Source: Dendronephthya gigantea
Lineage: Eukaryota; Cnidaria; Anthozoa; Malacalcyonacea; Nephtheidae
Direction of reading: 5' to 3'
Assembly: GCF_004324835.1 (NCBI RefSeq)
Contig: NW_021163022.1
Location: 1,364,001 to 1,428,000 of the forward strand
Length of the DNA stretch: 64,000 nucleotides
Part shown: piece by piece, positions 1-13,808 of the stretch
Position numbering within the stretch: the first letter of the stretch is position 1
How the letters are laid out: every line of letters starts with the position of its first letter
The notes under the pieces: generated by a model
Seen by the model: only the letters and a program-made list of their open reading frames with translations
The model's database searches: none
Told to the model about the DNA's origin: nothing
Translations under genes and position numbers: made by a program

Positions 1-166
1 ATATAAACTAACAATTAAACTTGCTGAAACATCAAACTATAAAACAAGACCTCAGAAAACACAGAACATGTTTCGCTCATATGGTCAACAACTAGCTCAA
101 TACGATTACTGTTTCTCAATTCCGGGTTGATTCAGAATCTTCAATTTGAAACTGTAGAAAACTTAC

Positions 167-3100
167 GCCACTCTGTTTCTCCGACTTCTTGCTATCGTCT
201 TTCTTAGTGTTTTTCTCTTCCTTGGTCTGGGCCTGAGTTTCTTCCTTTTTTGCGCCATTTGCAATATTTGATTCCTAAAAACGATTTTGCAGAAACTAAA
301 TATTAGTAACGTACTCTCGTTAAATAATTAATATCCTATGCTTACTCGGGTCTAAATTGTTCGAGTAAAGGCCCTATTCATCTAATGTTGGTGCAAAGAT
401 CTCTCCATCATACTGAGTTTAATCTATTCCAAATGAGGTTACTTGGATATCTGGGCAATCTAGGTACATTACACTTACCCTGAAGTTAGATTGAGCGTAG
501 TAATCAAAACCATTATCTGAAGTCGCAGGCGCTGAAATTCCACTTGTTTCGACTGCGTTAAAACTAGCATTACTCGGCTGCTTCCGTAGCAAATGCTCAA
601 AAGAGTCCCCTTCGTAGAAGTTTGTGCCAGAACTTGGTAATCCTGTTTTATCGTGCTCTATGCTGCTCGGAACTGCTTGTGCAACATTTTCATAGGGGTA
701 ATTCTCCGGTGGAAAAGTTTGGTCGGTGGGAGCAACCCCGTAGGTGTAATTCCCTTGCGATGGTACTGGCTCTTGAGCTTGAAATTCCCCGGTGTAGGAC
801 ATGTTGCCACTTGGTGCAGCGGTGGGCTCGAATTGAGCGAAACTCTGAGAAGCTTTGTTGTCCTCGCGATATAAAACTTGTTCCTGGACTATGTCACTAT
901 TTGTTTGAGGAACAAACATTGTAGGTACCATTGTAGTGGAATTCTGAACTTCTTTATTATCAATGTTTTGCGTGTGCTCATACGGCATTTCCTGTGGAAG
1001 TTGCGATTGCTCAGGTAGTTGCTGCGCCAATGTTTGCCAGCTGCTGGTAGACAGGAACGAGCGCCCTAAGGTTTCGTTGTTTACCTTAAAACACAATTTT
1101 TTAACACGCCTTAGAAACGTTTCGCATGGAAAACTGCAAGCATGCTTCCAGGAAAGCATCAGTTGGCGTGTCCTCACAGAAACGACGCTGTCTAATTGAT
1201 ATTAGGATCGACATAAAAATCAAGTAAAATAAAAATACACTTCGTACCTTGAGTAGATCTAACAATTGTTGCAGGCGTCCGTTCATATCTAATAACGGCG
1301 CAATAAATTCTCGTCTGTAAAGTCTCATGGATAACTGTAGGGAAAGAAAATTTGAGCATCAAACGATTTCACCATGTGTATATCAGGTTGTATCTGTAGA
1401 CCATAAGCTATTCAAAATTTCAATATTCGCTTTTGATTTCTTGATGCGAGCGAAGGCTAGAACAGGCCTAAAACGTGATTAGGGCGAAGCCTAAAATAGG
1501 CCTAAAACGTCTATGTTAAACAAATATGCGTAATTTTACTTGAGAACGGGAACGAAAGATAAGCCGAGAAATGATGTCATACCGCATGAAGTCGCGTTAT
1601 CATATCTTTAGTAAAGGATGTTGAATGCTTCAAGACATCATCTACCAATTTCTCGCAATAACGAAATGCCTAAATAAGACAATGCACGCGTGTTAAATCA
1701 AAGATTGTGATGGCTGTGGAGTAACACCGCAAGTCAACCGAAGATATATGAATTACTAACTTTATTATGGAATCCGGCATCTGCCAATGAATGGACGTAC
1801 AATTCTTTCCATGGCTGAAAAAAACACAACGTTAAAGAATGTGCAACCAAGGTTCAACTCCAGGACCAACCAAGCATAGAATTATCTTCTGATCTCAAAA
1901 AATCTTATTCTATAGAATAGATACCCCCACAATTTGCGGAAACGTACACAAATATTGAAATACGAAGTAAAGTGAGACGCTGAATTGAACAACTTATGCG
2001 GCACTTCTGTGTTTTTCAAAGTTCAACATTAGAGAAATCTACAATGAAGTAATTTCTAACCTGGAAATCTTTTATTATAAAATTTTCATCTTTGAGGCTC
2101 ATAGCGTATTCATATATCTACAGAAACATGTTGTTGGTTAACAGGAATATACAAACACAATACCTTTTGACTATTTTAAACACTGATTTTATACCACATG
2201 CATGTATCAGGCAAAACGGGTGAATATTTAGGTCGCCTTGCCAGGCACTGGCAAGCAGAGTGGAAATAAAGCAATAAAAATGCATAAATAAAGAATAAAG
2301 GATTTGCATAAATAAATGCATAAATGCGTAAATAAATGCATAAATAAAGAATAAAGGATAAGCATGTCTGCGATCTACCTCTGTGCGTTGAAGAGCCAGG
2401 AAATCCACGAATTCTGGTCGGATTTCACTACAGAAAATAAGAGTTTAAGTTTGTGAGAAGATGAACCATGAACCCTTATGTTCATTAAACAGACAGACAA
2501 TGCGACTCTTCAACTTACTTCGAAGAATAACCTAGTAACAGTGTGCCACTCTGTTTACTAATTTCTTCCCCTGCTAATATGTAGCAAAGATGAGCTGCTT
2601 CAATCAGGCCACGAGACTCTGGAAAAGAGAAAGTAACATTTTGCATGATAGCAAAAAACGCAAGCGGTAGGTCGTGGATGCATGCATGCACCTAAAATGT
2701 CTGGAATACCCAGGAAAACAAGAATCTCTTGAAGGAAACATTGCCAGTGTTCCTGGCGACTTGTTTAAGCAGTTATCACCGTAGGTGAAAATGCATTAAC
2801 TTGATCACGCATACTACAACGTAGCTTGGATTTTGATATTGGTCAACACCTACCCCCCCCCCCGGCCAAATTGCCATTCCTGGCTTATCCAAACTGAACT
2901 TACCTAAGCTCGCGCCAAGCGCATGAATATTTTCGCTATCTTTAGCGGTTGACTTGGATGGATTTGAAATCATGATTGCCAAATGTTTTCTCCATCGCCT
3001 TGTCTTTTTCTAAATTTTGATAAAAAAAAAGATAGGATATAAAAGACTTTAGATTTATATATTCTACGTGAACTGTACCGGGTTTGTGAACCACATTGGT

Positions 3101-6100
3101 CCACGATCTCGCAGGGGTTAATCCAGAAAAGATAATTCTTCAAACTCACATCTAAAACTGAAGGTCGCTTAGACCCGAGATGCTGATACAAACACAACAA
3201 GGAATCGTCCTCATCGAGTTGACTGTTGAATCTATAATAAGCAATGAGAAAAAGCATTGGAAAATATAGTGACACATGTACAATATGGAAAAATAGATAT
3301 TTGCGAGCAGTTAGGAGAGATCAAGCAAGAACACAATTGAGAGAAACGTGTAAACAAGTTGCAAACGTGTAAACAACAAGTAAAATAATTCAAATATAGC
3401 AAGCAAAGAATAAATGTCGTTACCTTTCCATGATATTCGAAAATACATTCTGGTCAGTGTGGTATGCTAACATCAAGGCGTGGCCCCAGATCTTGGAGTT
3501 TACTGCGTGTTCCAGAGCTTCCTATGGAGGGAAACGAATGAATGAAAAAACATTTGTATTGTTCTCCACTTCGCCGCGGCTATAAATATATAGCTGGAAT
3601 TCACGAGTAACTATAACCTCGTATATAACGGCCAAACTGTTTGCACATGCATCGTACCTGTGTTTTGCCAGCCAAAAGAAGCTCTCGATATGTCGCGACT
3701 TGATCATGTTTGGAATGATCTTGCCCATCAGCTGCAAAGGATACCCTTTGAGAGGTGGAAGAACTACGTTCCCGTCTTGTATAAGAATCCTCGGGTAGGT
3801 CCGAGGTTAGCACCTCCGCAATATCGGTGTTGAGGTACACCTGGAATAAAGATCGCAGTTCAAGCAATGAAGAAAAAGCCAACAGAAAGAGTTAAAAACT
3901 CGGCATATTCAAACGTAGATTACTTGAGAAATTATTTTGATCCAGTGCTTTCAGACTGTTTAAAAGCGAACTAATCACACAATCTTTATCATTTTTATGC
4001 GTGCAGAAAGACTGAATGTTGTTCTTACCCCATTTTGTTGGACCATAACAGCCAACACTTGCCAAAGAATGTAGCCAGCCTCGCGTTTTTCAAAAGAATC
4101 GCTTTGGTTGTTGAAAGCCATCATGGCCATCTCTTTGGCATATTTTACAACATCCCGTTTATGGGTTTTGCCCCTGTGAAAAAAACAGCAGAATAAAACA
4201 TTGAGTATCACTTTTTGACATTCTTGTCGTTAAATTTTGTATGCTTTTCAGCTTTTCAAATGAAGAGTTATATATAATACAGTCTTAGGGTCGAATAATT
4301 CAATATCAATCACATCCTGGCTCCAGAAATGAAATGGTCTTAAACAAGCCATTATTTTGGCATTTTACCTGCAAAGTGGTCCAGGGAAATTGCGCATCGC
4401 CTCATTGAATTTACCTTCGCTCTGAATAAAGGAAGATCATATGCGTCAATTTATACTGTGGAGTATTATAGGTATGTCTCATGTGAGTCATGTTGGATGA
4501 ACCTGTCAATTGACAAGGGATAACCAACCTGATTGATTAGAGCAAACGCTTGCTGTTTCTGATCTATCTGATCTCCCTGGAAGTCAAATAATACGCTAGT
4601 ATTGGTCTTGGGTGTAATATTGTTACTAAAAATCTACAAATAAGGCTTAGACTAAGCTAACATCAGTTCTATATCACAAAATTGCTGTCTCCGCTGTTAT
4701 TACACAAACTATACTGACTATCTCTGACATTGTCTCCCGCAAGAAGCCTAGAACAGTATTAAAGTGTCGTCCTCGTTGTAGTTATACGTACAGAAATAGT
4801 TAATATGACGTATATGATTACCTTGACATCAGTCAAGTGCACTTCAGCAGTCTCACCATCAAGGACTTGTCTGGCTGGAGCCACCACACTCAATCGAGAG
4901 GCGGTTGAAAACGCTCCAACAATATGAGGTTTCGTATGCTGCTTCGGGGTTAGTCGTTCAGGAGTAATTACTACAACATTGGAAATATATTTACGATTTT
5001 AGCTAAGGATTAACAACCACGTTTCTTAGGATTCCAGCTTGCTGGAAAGACCTCCTGACAGTTACCGAACGAGGGATTCCAGTGCAGTACTATAAAGGTA
5101 ACTACAAGTTTCTGATGATTTTGAAACTTTGGCCTTCTTATTTTTGATATCTCGCCAGGCTTCATCCACCACTATTTACTACTCTACTTAAATCTTACCC
5201 CGTTCAACCGTATCTTCAGCGGTGATTGCACTACTCTGTTGTTGCTTGTTTTGGTCATCCCACTTGATGCTGTCTCCCAGAGAGTTTGATGTGGATGAGC
5301 TGTAACTTCCTGAGCTCAATCGTCTTGAGCTACGAGATGATTGGTGACTTCGACCATAATAGTCTTCGCCTCTGCGATAACTGAAAGGGAAATATTGAGA
5401 AGGTCGACTTTAGCGCTCGACGACTGCACAAAAAGTATTGTAAACAACTTTGTCATTCATAACAATACGTTGCAAGCATTATTACTTTTCTTTCAATCAT
5501 AAACAAATGTAGAACTATAAGCCATGAAAAGCTTTGGGTCAGTAAGGACAATATCTATATGTCCAATTTGGAATGGAACCTTGTAATTTGCATCAAATCG
5601 TTCTCGAATGCAGTGAAAGTTAAGAACTTACGAATCTTCATAGTCGTAGACCTTTCGTTTCGAGTGACGGTTGTTACTTCGTTGAGCCCGCGAGCTCGAC
5701 CTTGATGAAACTGAACGTGGAGACTCGGCGCGAGATGATCGTCCTGAACGAGAATCACGCCGCTGACTATCACCACTGGACCCGCTAGAGCCAGACACCC
5801 CGCGATGGTAATCCCGATCATAAGAATCACGATAATATTTATCATAATATGCTCGGTCGTTGTAGTCTGTTCGTCTTCTACCCTGGCTCTCTCTTCTTCG
5901 CTCACGATTGCGACTTCTTCTCGAGTCAGATCTGTGATATCGTTGATCATCATACTGGCTTTCTCGCCTGCTGCTTGAAACAAATAGTTTGTATGAGAAA
6001 TACTGTTGTCTGAATTCAAACCACTTCTGCAATAAAACAGCACTTACTTCTCTGCACGGATCCACCGTTCTCTTTTGAAAGACCAGAACCACTTTCTTCT

Positions 6101-9100
6101 CTCATCATAATATCGATTGCATTCCTCCTCTGAATCAAAATCTTCATACTGTGTATCAGTGTTGCCATGCTGCTGCCATTGATCAGTATCGTTGGTTGAA
6201 TACTGTAGATTAACATTGCTGCTAACTTGCTGTGGGTATTGCCCGCTAATTTGCCTACAAATGAGAGATTACTTTAGTTGAACACGAGAGGATAATGTGC
6301 GATCAATTTGGTTTTTAACAAATTTCGCCAGTAATTTCATGATCTCGTGAATGTGCTTGCCAGTTCGCCTAAGCAGTCAATTAGTCTTAGTGCAAGAAAC
6401 ATTGGCTTCTACGTGCAATATTGTCTATTACTTTACTACTGCTTTCGGTGGCTTGTAAGGTGGTTTTAAGAACTCATTTACCTTTCCACTTTTTGATGTT
6501 GAATATTTTGCTGGTACTCCTGTGCCTGCAACTGTTGTTGCTGCTGCAACTGTTGTTGCTGTTGCAACTGTTGTTGCTGCTGCAACTGTTGTTGCTGTTG
6601 CAACTGTTGTCGCTGTTGCAAATTATGTTGTTGAGTAAACTGATTCGGTTCAGACCTTTGTCGCTGTACGTTCATGTGTGCTCCTCGCAGGTGCTGATTT
6701 TGCGAGCTGACCTCATCTTGAAACAGCATTTGTTCGTACTGTTGTTGCTTGTACTGCAATTGTTGCTGTTGGTATAACAACTGATGCTGTTGCTCTTCAC
6801 TCGAGGAAACCATACCTTCACTCTGGCCAGAACCATAACCAGCACTGGTAGCAACAGGATGACCAACATGACCATCTGCGCCACCATACTCAGGGACCAT
6901 TCCCCCACCACTACCTTCACGCATCCGAGCATGCTCGCTCTGAGGCAACCCGGTACGCACTGCAGAGCGGCTGGCGTCAGGGTGCGTGAAGGAGTTCTGG
7001 GGGAGACCGGTCATGGTCCCAGAAGTATGGGCAGTCTGTTGCAAGTGCTGGTCAGGAATCTGGTTTGAGGAAGAAATGTTGTTGACTACAGGCGCTTGGA
7101 TGACATTTGGCCTAAAAAATTAAAAGTATCAACAGTCTAGTCCGTTAAATTGAAACCTAAATAAATAATTCGCCCCCAAGAAACACCATGAAAACTTTGT
7201 ACTGAATGGGTTTTAATCCGTTTACGCCGTTTATTAATAGGTTACACTAGCTCTGTTTATATTCATTGGTTATGTACTTGTTAATATCGGCATTACATTT
7301 AATTTTTAATGTAAAACGTTAATTCTACAACTTGACTCTTAATTTTAAGCTCTTAATGAACGCTTAATTTTAACATGCTTTCTCTTAAGCCAAGAGTCGT
7401 CCACGTTGACTCCAACGTTTTAAATGACGGTTAATAAACGCAGGTTACGAAGAATGAATATTAATACCGAAGAAACAAATAATAAAGACAACAAATAGCT
7501 AAACAATTTAAAAATTATGAAATGCGTGCACAATGTCTTGTAAAAACCTGCGTCTACCCTGCTGACACTTCTGCCGCTCTCTATACATCCTAGAATTTTA
7601 CCAATCTTCCTATATTCTTTACGTTAACTAAACAATTACTGAACAATTACTGAAATCTCAGATTATTGTTACTTGTTAGATTATGGTTAGTAGTTTGAGA
7701 TTTTGGACCATCGTGAGACAATAGTTCCTTAGTTTGTGCGCGCATTTGAAAACGGATTTCGAACGAGGTTTAAAAAATCACTATTCTTAGTAGAGAACCA
7801 TACTCACCGTTGGATATTTCCTCGGTTAAGACTAGATGGCTTGTCGATCACATCATGAACAGGGTTTCCACTAGCGAGTTCTTGATTTGAACTTGAAACA
7901 CCAAGTGAACTTTGGCGACTAAGACTGGATGTTGAGTCACAATCACTTCTCTGCGAAGCAGCTGCTAACAGGGTTTGCTGAGCGGCGCTGGAGGCCACAG
8001 GTGGATTTGGCAACTTTGATGGAGTACCACTGAATCGATTACGATTCTGTGTGAAGCCAGGAATACCCAGATCTGATGGCGCGACATTAGAACGTGGTTG
8101 CTGCGATATTTTGGCATTATGGTCGATCGAAATACCGCTGGAACTTGGCGGTTGGCCATGCACATTCATAGCTCTTTGAGAACTGTTGTCGAATCCATGG
8201 CGATTAAGTTGGTCATGGCTGGAAACTGGAACAAACTGATTTCCACGATTCCCTTTTTGGACAATAAGACCAGGTATGGCCAATTGAGGATCATTGTCCC
8301 AGAGAGAAGTATGAATTTTAGCACTTTGAATTAAAGCTTCCTTTTTCTCGCGCTGTACTGGCGAACGAAGCGGAGATTCTAAGTGTCGAACTCTTTCTTC
8401 GTAGTCTTGGGACTTCGGGGAGTTTGGCTTCACTGGCATAAAGGCCGACGGATGCTGGTTCGGGTCGACGGTATCCAGTTGTTGCCTCCCTTTGGTCTCG
8501 GACGAAGCAATAGTTGCTTTATTGGTGTTCTGTGGTGTCATACCAACAGGAAACATGGTAACCGAAGCGCCCAAATGTTGACTGGAGTATGGTTGCTGGT
8601 TCCCCGATGTTAGGTCATCATTGGAGATGATGGTGCTTGTGTTAGCCGGAGGTGTATCAAATTTGGGATCACTTGTATTGAATGAATTCACGCGCTCGTG
8701 ACCAAATCCTGGAACTTGCTGGTGACCTGACAGTGAATTACCATCACGAGATTCATCGTCACGAGCGGACATGGTGTCCAAGTTGGGTAAACCAGGTTCA
8801 AGATTAGCTGAACCGATAGTGCTAGCACCATGGTTACCAAATTGTGCTGACTGATCGTTTGACGATGGGTGAGTATAAAAAATCCCGTTGGACTTTTCAC
8901 CCACATCAATAACGTCCCACTGAGTTGGTTCAGCCTTGACATCGTCGCTTGATGCCTGCGAACCAAATGGCTGAGTAGCCGGTTGCCATGCTGTTTGATG
9001 GTTATTGGGCAGTTGTTCTTTACTAGTAAAAGGTACCATGCTGCTTGGTCCCAACTGCGGTGTATCAGGTTGTACAACGTCTGAACGTAAAGCCTGATTA

Positions 9101-12063
9101 TTTTCCTCGTTGTTTATAGAAAATCCAGGCTGAGACGCTTCAGAATTAGCGGTATTATCAGACGTGAGGGATGGAGCAAGTTTCCTTTGTGCCGACTGGG
9201 TTTCTCCAGGATTACCTGCCATTGGTGCATACGATGAAGATGTCGGAATGGATTTCTGTGCCGCAGATTGGTTCTCAGCTAGGTCCTCTGTTGACGTCCC
9301 AGCACCAGCTGGTGAAAATAGATGAATTTGATTCTGTGCCAAGAACTTTTGGCCGTCTTCCATAAAGAACCCTTGACTTGGAGCGGCAGGTTTAGTGGCT
9401 GGGAAAAGATTGTGCCCAGGAGAAAAACGTTCACCAACATTGTTGTTGGTGGTGTTCATCATCTCTAAAGATGGCGGAGGCAAATGTGCCGAATTTACAT
9501 CACCCTTGATATTGGAAGGTGGAAACTTGCTTGATTCCCCAAGATCCATTCCCGGTGGGTACAAGGAGCCGCTTTGACCTACTGGTTTGCTGGTTGTTAA
9601 ACCTGGTGGGTAGAGAGCCGGCGTTACACTCTGTGACGATGGACCAGCGGCTTGGTCAATAGCATCATTCACCATTGCTGGTGGATATAGGCCAGAAGTT
9701 GTAGATTGAACAGCTGGAAAAGCGTTGTGTTCAGTAGGATGTAAATTGCTGGCAAGTTCAACTGGTTGTTTTCCAATTGGATCGTAAGTTTCAACAACGT
9801 CTTGGCCTGGTAATGTTTCGCCAGAAGTCTTACTCTGGTTACCCAATACGGTATTGGGTCTAGGAATACCACTGAATGCCATAGCTGAATCAGACGATAC
9901 TGTGGCTGTGTCCCCAAGTGAATAATTTTTCTGGTCGAAATCAGGAAAAGTTGAACTCGGTGGCGGTGCGTTCAGGTTTTGAGCTGAAGATACATGGTAG
10001 GTGTTTTGGTCTCGACTGGTAGGTGGTTCAAATTGAGATGCTGCCGATTCACTGTGGTCGAAAGGCCATTTCCCTACTTTAGGTTCTTTCTCTGAAGCTT
10101 CTGTATGCTGAAAAGAATGTTGTGCATCGGTGTTCATCGAAAAACCAGGCACTCCATCTCCTGCTACAAAAGAAGGAAATCTTCGGCTCTCCTCCTGACT
10201 AGAACCAAAACCTTCGAAAGGATCATTCTGGTGCTGCCCGGAAAACAACTGGGACGTTCCACCGCCAGGAGTAGATGATTTCGCCACGTTAAACAGGTCG
10301 TTTCCAGTATGGGCAGAAGGCTGTGCTGGCAAATTTGACCCGTAAGATGGTGGAGTCAATGTTGCATGGTTCTCAGCATCCGAGAGCTGTTTGGCATGAG
10401 GTGTTTCTTTGGTAGTTGAAGCACCAGCTTCACTAAAGAGCTGAGCTGTTGGATATCGCTCCTGTGCCCCATAGGATGGTTCTTGCATCGACATGCCGTG
10501 GTCTCCTACATTTTGACGTGGATGTGCATACGCGCTCAGATTTGCTGGCTCAAAATTTTGAGCGTTTGTCGCTGGCGATACGAAACGTTGCTCGGCTGCA
10601 TTCGATGTTGGTGGCAAGGCCGGGAACGATGTTTGATCCTTGTTAGGCGTAAAGAAACTGTGGTCAACACGATGAAAGGGTGCAGTGCCGGAATCGGATG
10701 AACCAAAGCTGTCAAAGAACTCGTGTGCCGACGAGTGTTGATTGTTAGACATCTTATTTTTACAAGGCTGATCTGAGGAGGAGCTGTCTAACAATGTTAC
10801 TTCGGAGAATAAATCCACCTGACTTGCTTTAATAGTTGCTTGAACTAAGTCTTTAGCAACGGCCCTCAAGATGTATTCGTCTGGTGGAACGGTCGAAGTT
10901 GACGTTTTTAATAATGACGCCTGAACTTCTACAAACTTCTTAACCTGAGAGGCAGATGAATCGAAACGCGATATTTGCTCGGATATTAACTCTTCTTTGC
11001 TGGTCTCAATAGCTGCTTGAACTAAATCTTTTGCAACGGACCTCAAGATGTTTTCGTCTGGTGGAGGTGTCGAAGTTGGTGATGTTGGTCCAACTTCAAC
11101 TGCTGCTGCTGCAACTAAGTTTTCAACAACTTGTTCAACGACGTATTCGTCTGGTGGAAGGGTCGAAGTAGGTGCTTCAACTTTAACTGCTGCTGCTGCA
11201 ACTAAGTTTTCAACAACTTGTTCAACGACGTATTCGTCTGGTGGAAGGGTCGAAGAAGGTGCTTCAACTTTAACTGCTGCTGCTGCAACTAAGTTTTCAA
11301 CAACTTGTTCAACGACGTATTCGTCTGGTGGAAGGGTCGAAGTAGGTGCTTCAACTTTAACTGCTGCTGCTGCAACTAAGTTTTCAACAACTTGTTCAAC
11401 GACGTATTCGTCTGGTGGAAGGGTCGAAGTAGGTGCTTTAACTTCAACAAACTTCTCAACTTCATCAGTTGTTTTAACTTGCGTCGCAACAGCTCCCGGA
11501 GCTGGTGTCGAAAAATACTTGGCAAGTGGATTGGTTACACGAGTTTCTTCAACAGGATCGTTGGAAAAGGCTTTCAAGATCTTCTTGTTTACTGATGGTG
11601 ACGGTGTTGGAGTAGCCGCTTCCTTTGAGGTAGATGATGTATTTCCTCGCGTTGAAAAATACTTGGCAAGTGGATTGGTTTCACCAGTTGCTTCAACACT
11701 ATCGTTAGAAAAGGATTCCAAGATCTTCTTGTTTACTGGGGGTGACGGTGTTGTCAACCGATGAGTTAGGTTACAGAGTTTTGGTGGTTCACCAAAATCC
11801 AAACCACCGTTCTTTGTAACAATTTGATTAACTGGACTTGTGGCAATTGATTGTGAGTTTCCGTTGGATGGTACAGGTCGGTTTGTTGGAAATCTAGCCG
11901 GAACTATTCTAGGTTTCCTGGGGTTGCTTGGTGGTCTTGGGCAACGTCGGTACCTCCGTCGGACAGTAGTAGCTTCCGGTTCGGTTCTTGTCGATTCGTC
12001 GACGCTTAATATTGGCACACTGCGTCGTTGGAAGCGGACTCGTTCAAAGCGGACCTCACACTC
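167..12063 (-). CDS. SEC16: Sec16 homologue (COPII/ER exit site scaffold), partial at C-terminus
   Basis: Sec16 organises COPII coat assembly at ER exit sites. Coding exons I place, in 5' to 3' order: 12063-7808, 7111-6482, 6254-6048, 5967-5632, 5380-5199, 4970-4822, 4576-4529, 4421-4369, 4173-4029, 3840-3658, 3521-3424, 3231-3150, 3009-2904, 2618-2519, 2427-2379, 2117-2061, 1814-1761, 1669-1583, 1334-1248, 1084-479, 274-167. All have GT-AG borders and compatible phases, giving about 2,540 codons. The first exon encodes a long disordered Ser/Pro/Gln-rich region; the next carries poly-Gln; then comes an RS/RD/Y-rich stretch. The conserved core follows: FPGPL..THKRDVVKYA, ILWQVLAVMVQQNG, NTDIAEVL, YRELLLAGKTQ, WGHALMLAYHTD, WRKHLAIMISN, GLIEAAHLCYILAG, ALQRTEIYEYAMSL and AFRYCEKL. 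All of these align with the central and ACE1 regions of animal Sec16. The last visible exon is Lys-rich, as in the Sec16 tail; the rest lies left of position 1. The 5' end is not settled (see the upstream exon candidates). Confidence 0.93.
2268..2366. repeat. AT-rich short tandem repeat in a Sec16 intron
   Basis: Imperfect copies of TGCATAAATAAA and AGAATAAAGGA are repeated in the intron between exons 2427-2379 and 2117-2061. Non-coding. Confidence 0.6.
6528..6770 (-). repeat. poly-Gln/Leu tract within a Sec16 exon
   Basis: Minus-strand CAG/CAA runs encode repeated LQQQQQ blocks, followed in protein order by AQEYQQN. This is a low-complexity coding segment within exon 7111-6482, and its length probably varies between alleles. 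Confidence 0.85.
11084..11431 (-). repeat. four 87-bp in-frame repeats in the Sec16 exon (29 aa each)
   Basis: An 87-bp unit is repeated four times almost without change at the nucleotide level. It encodes a 29-residue unit containing PPDEYVVEQVVENLVAAAA. Two more diverged units follow in the protein (DENILRSVAKDLVQAA and DEYILRAVAKDLVQAT, about 11,080-10,800). Two longer units containing VNKKIL and NPLAKYFST precede it (about 11,760-11,490). The low divergence of the four central units indicates recent expansion. Confidence 0.9.
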
Positions 12064-12525
12064 CTGTGAAAATAGAGATCTTTAGAGTTGACTACGAGTT
12101 GAGTGGAACGACAAGATTCACCCGCAACAACGATACGGGATTCTCCATCATGTTTTCAGATAATCCAAAACTTTATCCCGCGATCTATCCTATCCCAAGG
12201 GGCATTACTCACTCGTAATCAACCTAAAGCTCTATAATAATATCAACAACACAAGATTTCACTGGTTTACAGTGCGGTATATGTAGCTAAATGTGCTATT
12301 CCAATACTGGAATTACCCATCCTTCTCCTAGCATTTAATTTTGAAGAGGAACATTTCTGGCTGGAAGCTACCGCATCAAACCGAAGTAGTCAACATTAAT
12401 CGAACAAAAGAACAATAATAGATCCTTTCACACTGACGTCAAATGGCGTTCATAAACTCCTAACAATTGCGCATGCCTGCTAGCTTTCACCGCGGTGTCA
12501 TGGCCAGTCCACATCGATTAAATAG

Positions 12526-12667
12526 CGAGTTTAAGATGCACCAAATCTACGACGCGGACGTGACATGAAAAACGTGTGTTAGGAAACCAGTATTAATTTG
12601 TTTTACATACGGCTCTGACTTTGTTTATGAAAAAGAGTCTTCGTAGATTTTGTGCATCTCAAACTCG
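12526..12667. mobile_element. MITE with about 27-bp terminal inverted repeats
   Basis: The left end reads CGAGTTTAAGATGCACC and continues into AAATCTACGACG. The right end is its inverted copy with a few mismatches. The element is about 142 bp and has no coding capacity. A relative with the same CTACGACGCGGACGTGACATGA motif lies at 14,085. Superfamily not identified. Confidence 0.6.
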
Positions 12668-12768
12668 ATCACTAATAGCTAAGAACAAACACGCGACGCT
12701 ATAAAGCAACGGTGAAGAAAGAATAAAAATTCTAGACAAAAAATATCGTTAAGACGTTTGTAAAATAC

Positions 12769-13741
12769 TTGCCTGATGTTGTGCCAAACTTGTCGCCTGT
12801 CGCTGATCATTGTTGTAATATGTATAAATTGTTATAGTATAGCTACTCACTGTATATGAGCTATTCCGCAATTTGATTGGTCGAGCTATACCCACCGTAT
12901 ATCAGCTCATATACGGTGGATAGTAAAACCAAAGAAAAAGCAAAATCGCTGACCAAATTAATTAATTATTATTTTCATGTAAATATGTATTAAATTGTTA
13001 ATAAACACTTTTGTCGCGCAACAAATGGTATTTGGCTTGTTAGTTATACTAACATTACTTTAAATCGGATTATATTGCTATAGTTGCTGCGATTTTTACC
13101 GGATTGTTATAATAGCTGTATTCTCTGTATCAAATTGTCCAAACCATATTTGCTTGTCTTCACTAGACTAAAGATAGTTGTTATACATGCGCTTTCTCCT
13201 CTAAGTATACATGTAGCTACTCACGTTTTCGTATACCACAAATTGTTCTCTTGGATCTGATGTTCTACGAGCGGCATGACTGCGTGAAAAATTGATAAAA
13301 TACCGTCAGCAAATGTAAGATTGATATTTTGAATTATTTAACTCAATATTAGCAGACTGTTGCAATACCTCTACTCATACACCACCCTGACAATGAAGAT
13401 GTCGAATTTCAGGTATGTCAACATAATAAACAGATTTGTTCGAAATATAGTTACGGATATAAATTTTAAAAGTTACGTTTTCTCACATCATATTGCTGGT
13501 TAACAACAAATGCATGAACAGTTTTAATCGAGGTATGATAAGAAGAAAATGGTTCCGACTTGCAGTTGAAGAAACAAAAATCACCAAAGCAAATTATTTT
13601 GCCAGAAAAATAGCGGATATATAAGCCGAGGTCGCATGACGTTCACGGTAATATTAATCCAATGTAGTTTCTAGGCCTAAACTTACCCTTGGCCTCTCTC
13701 AATATCATCAAGATCTAAACGGGCACCATCACTGTTATCAC
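12769..13741 (-). CDS. candidate N-terminal exons upstream of the large Sec16 exon
   Basis: Two minus-strand stretches look like coding exons. 13741-13687 is preceded by TTATTACAG and followed by GTAAGT, and reads GDNSDGARLDLDDIERGQG. 13279-13225 is preceded by TTTCACGCAG and followed by GTGAGT, and reads HAARRTSDPREQFVVYEN. Their phases join (2 into 2), and the second ends in phase 0, as the acceptor at 12,063 requires. Between them and that acceptor lies either a 24-nt exon at 12796-12773 (ATSLAQHQ) with a GC-AG type donor CAG|GCAAGT, or an initiating exon at 12810-12769 (MISDRRQVWHNIRQ) with donor CAA|GTATTT. Splice signals and phases are seen directly; linkage to Sec16 is inference. No initiating exon was found upstream of 13,741. 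Confidence 0.45.
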
Positions 13742-13808
13742 CTGTAATAACGAGAATCTTATAGTTTCCAAGTCAAAAATGTAGGAGTAATCTACTGTTT
13801 GACTACCT

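Noticed and set aside
5555-6216. Several overlapping minus-strand frames around 5.5-6.2 kb as separate genes
   Set aside because: They are alternative-frame or intron read-through versions of Sec16 exons 5967-5632 and 6254-6048.
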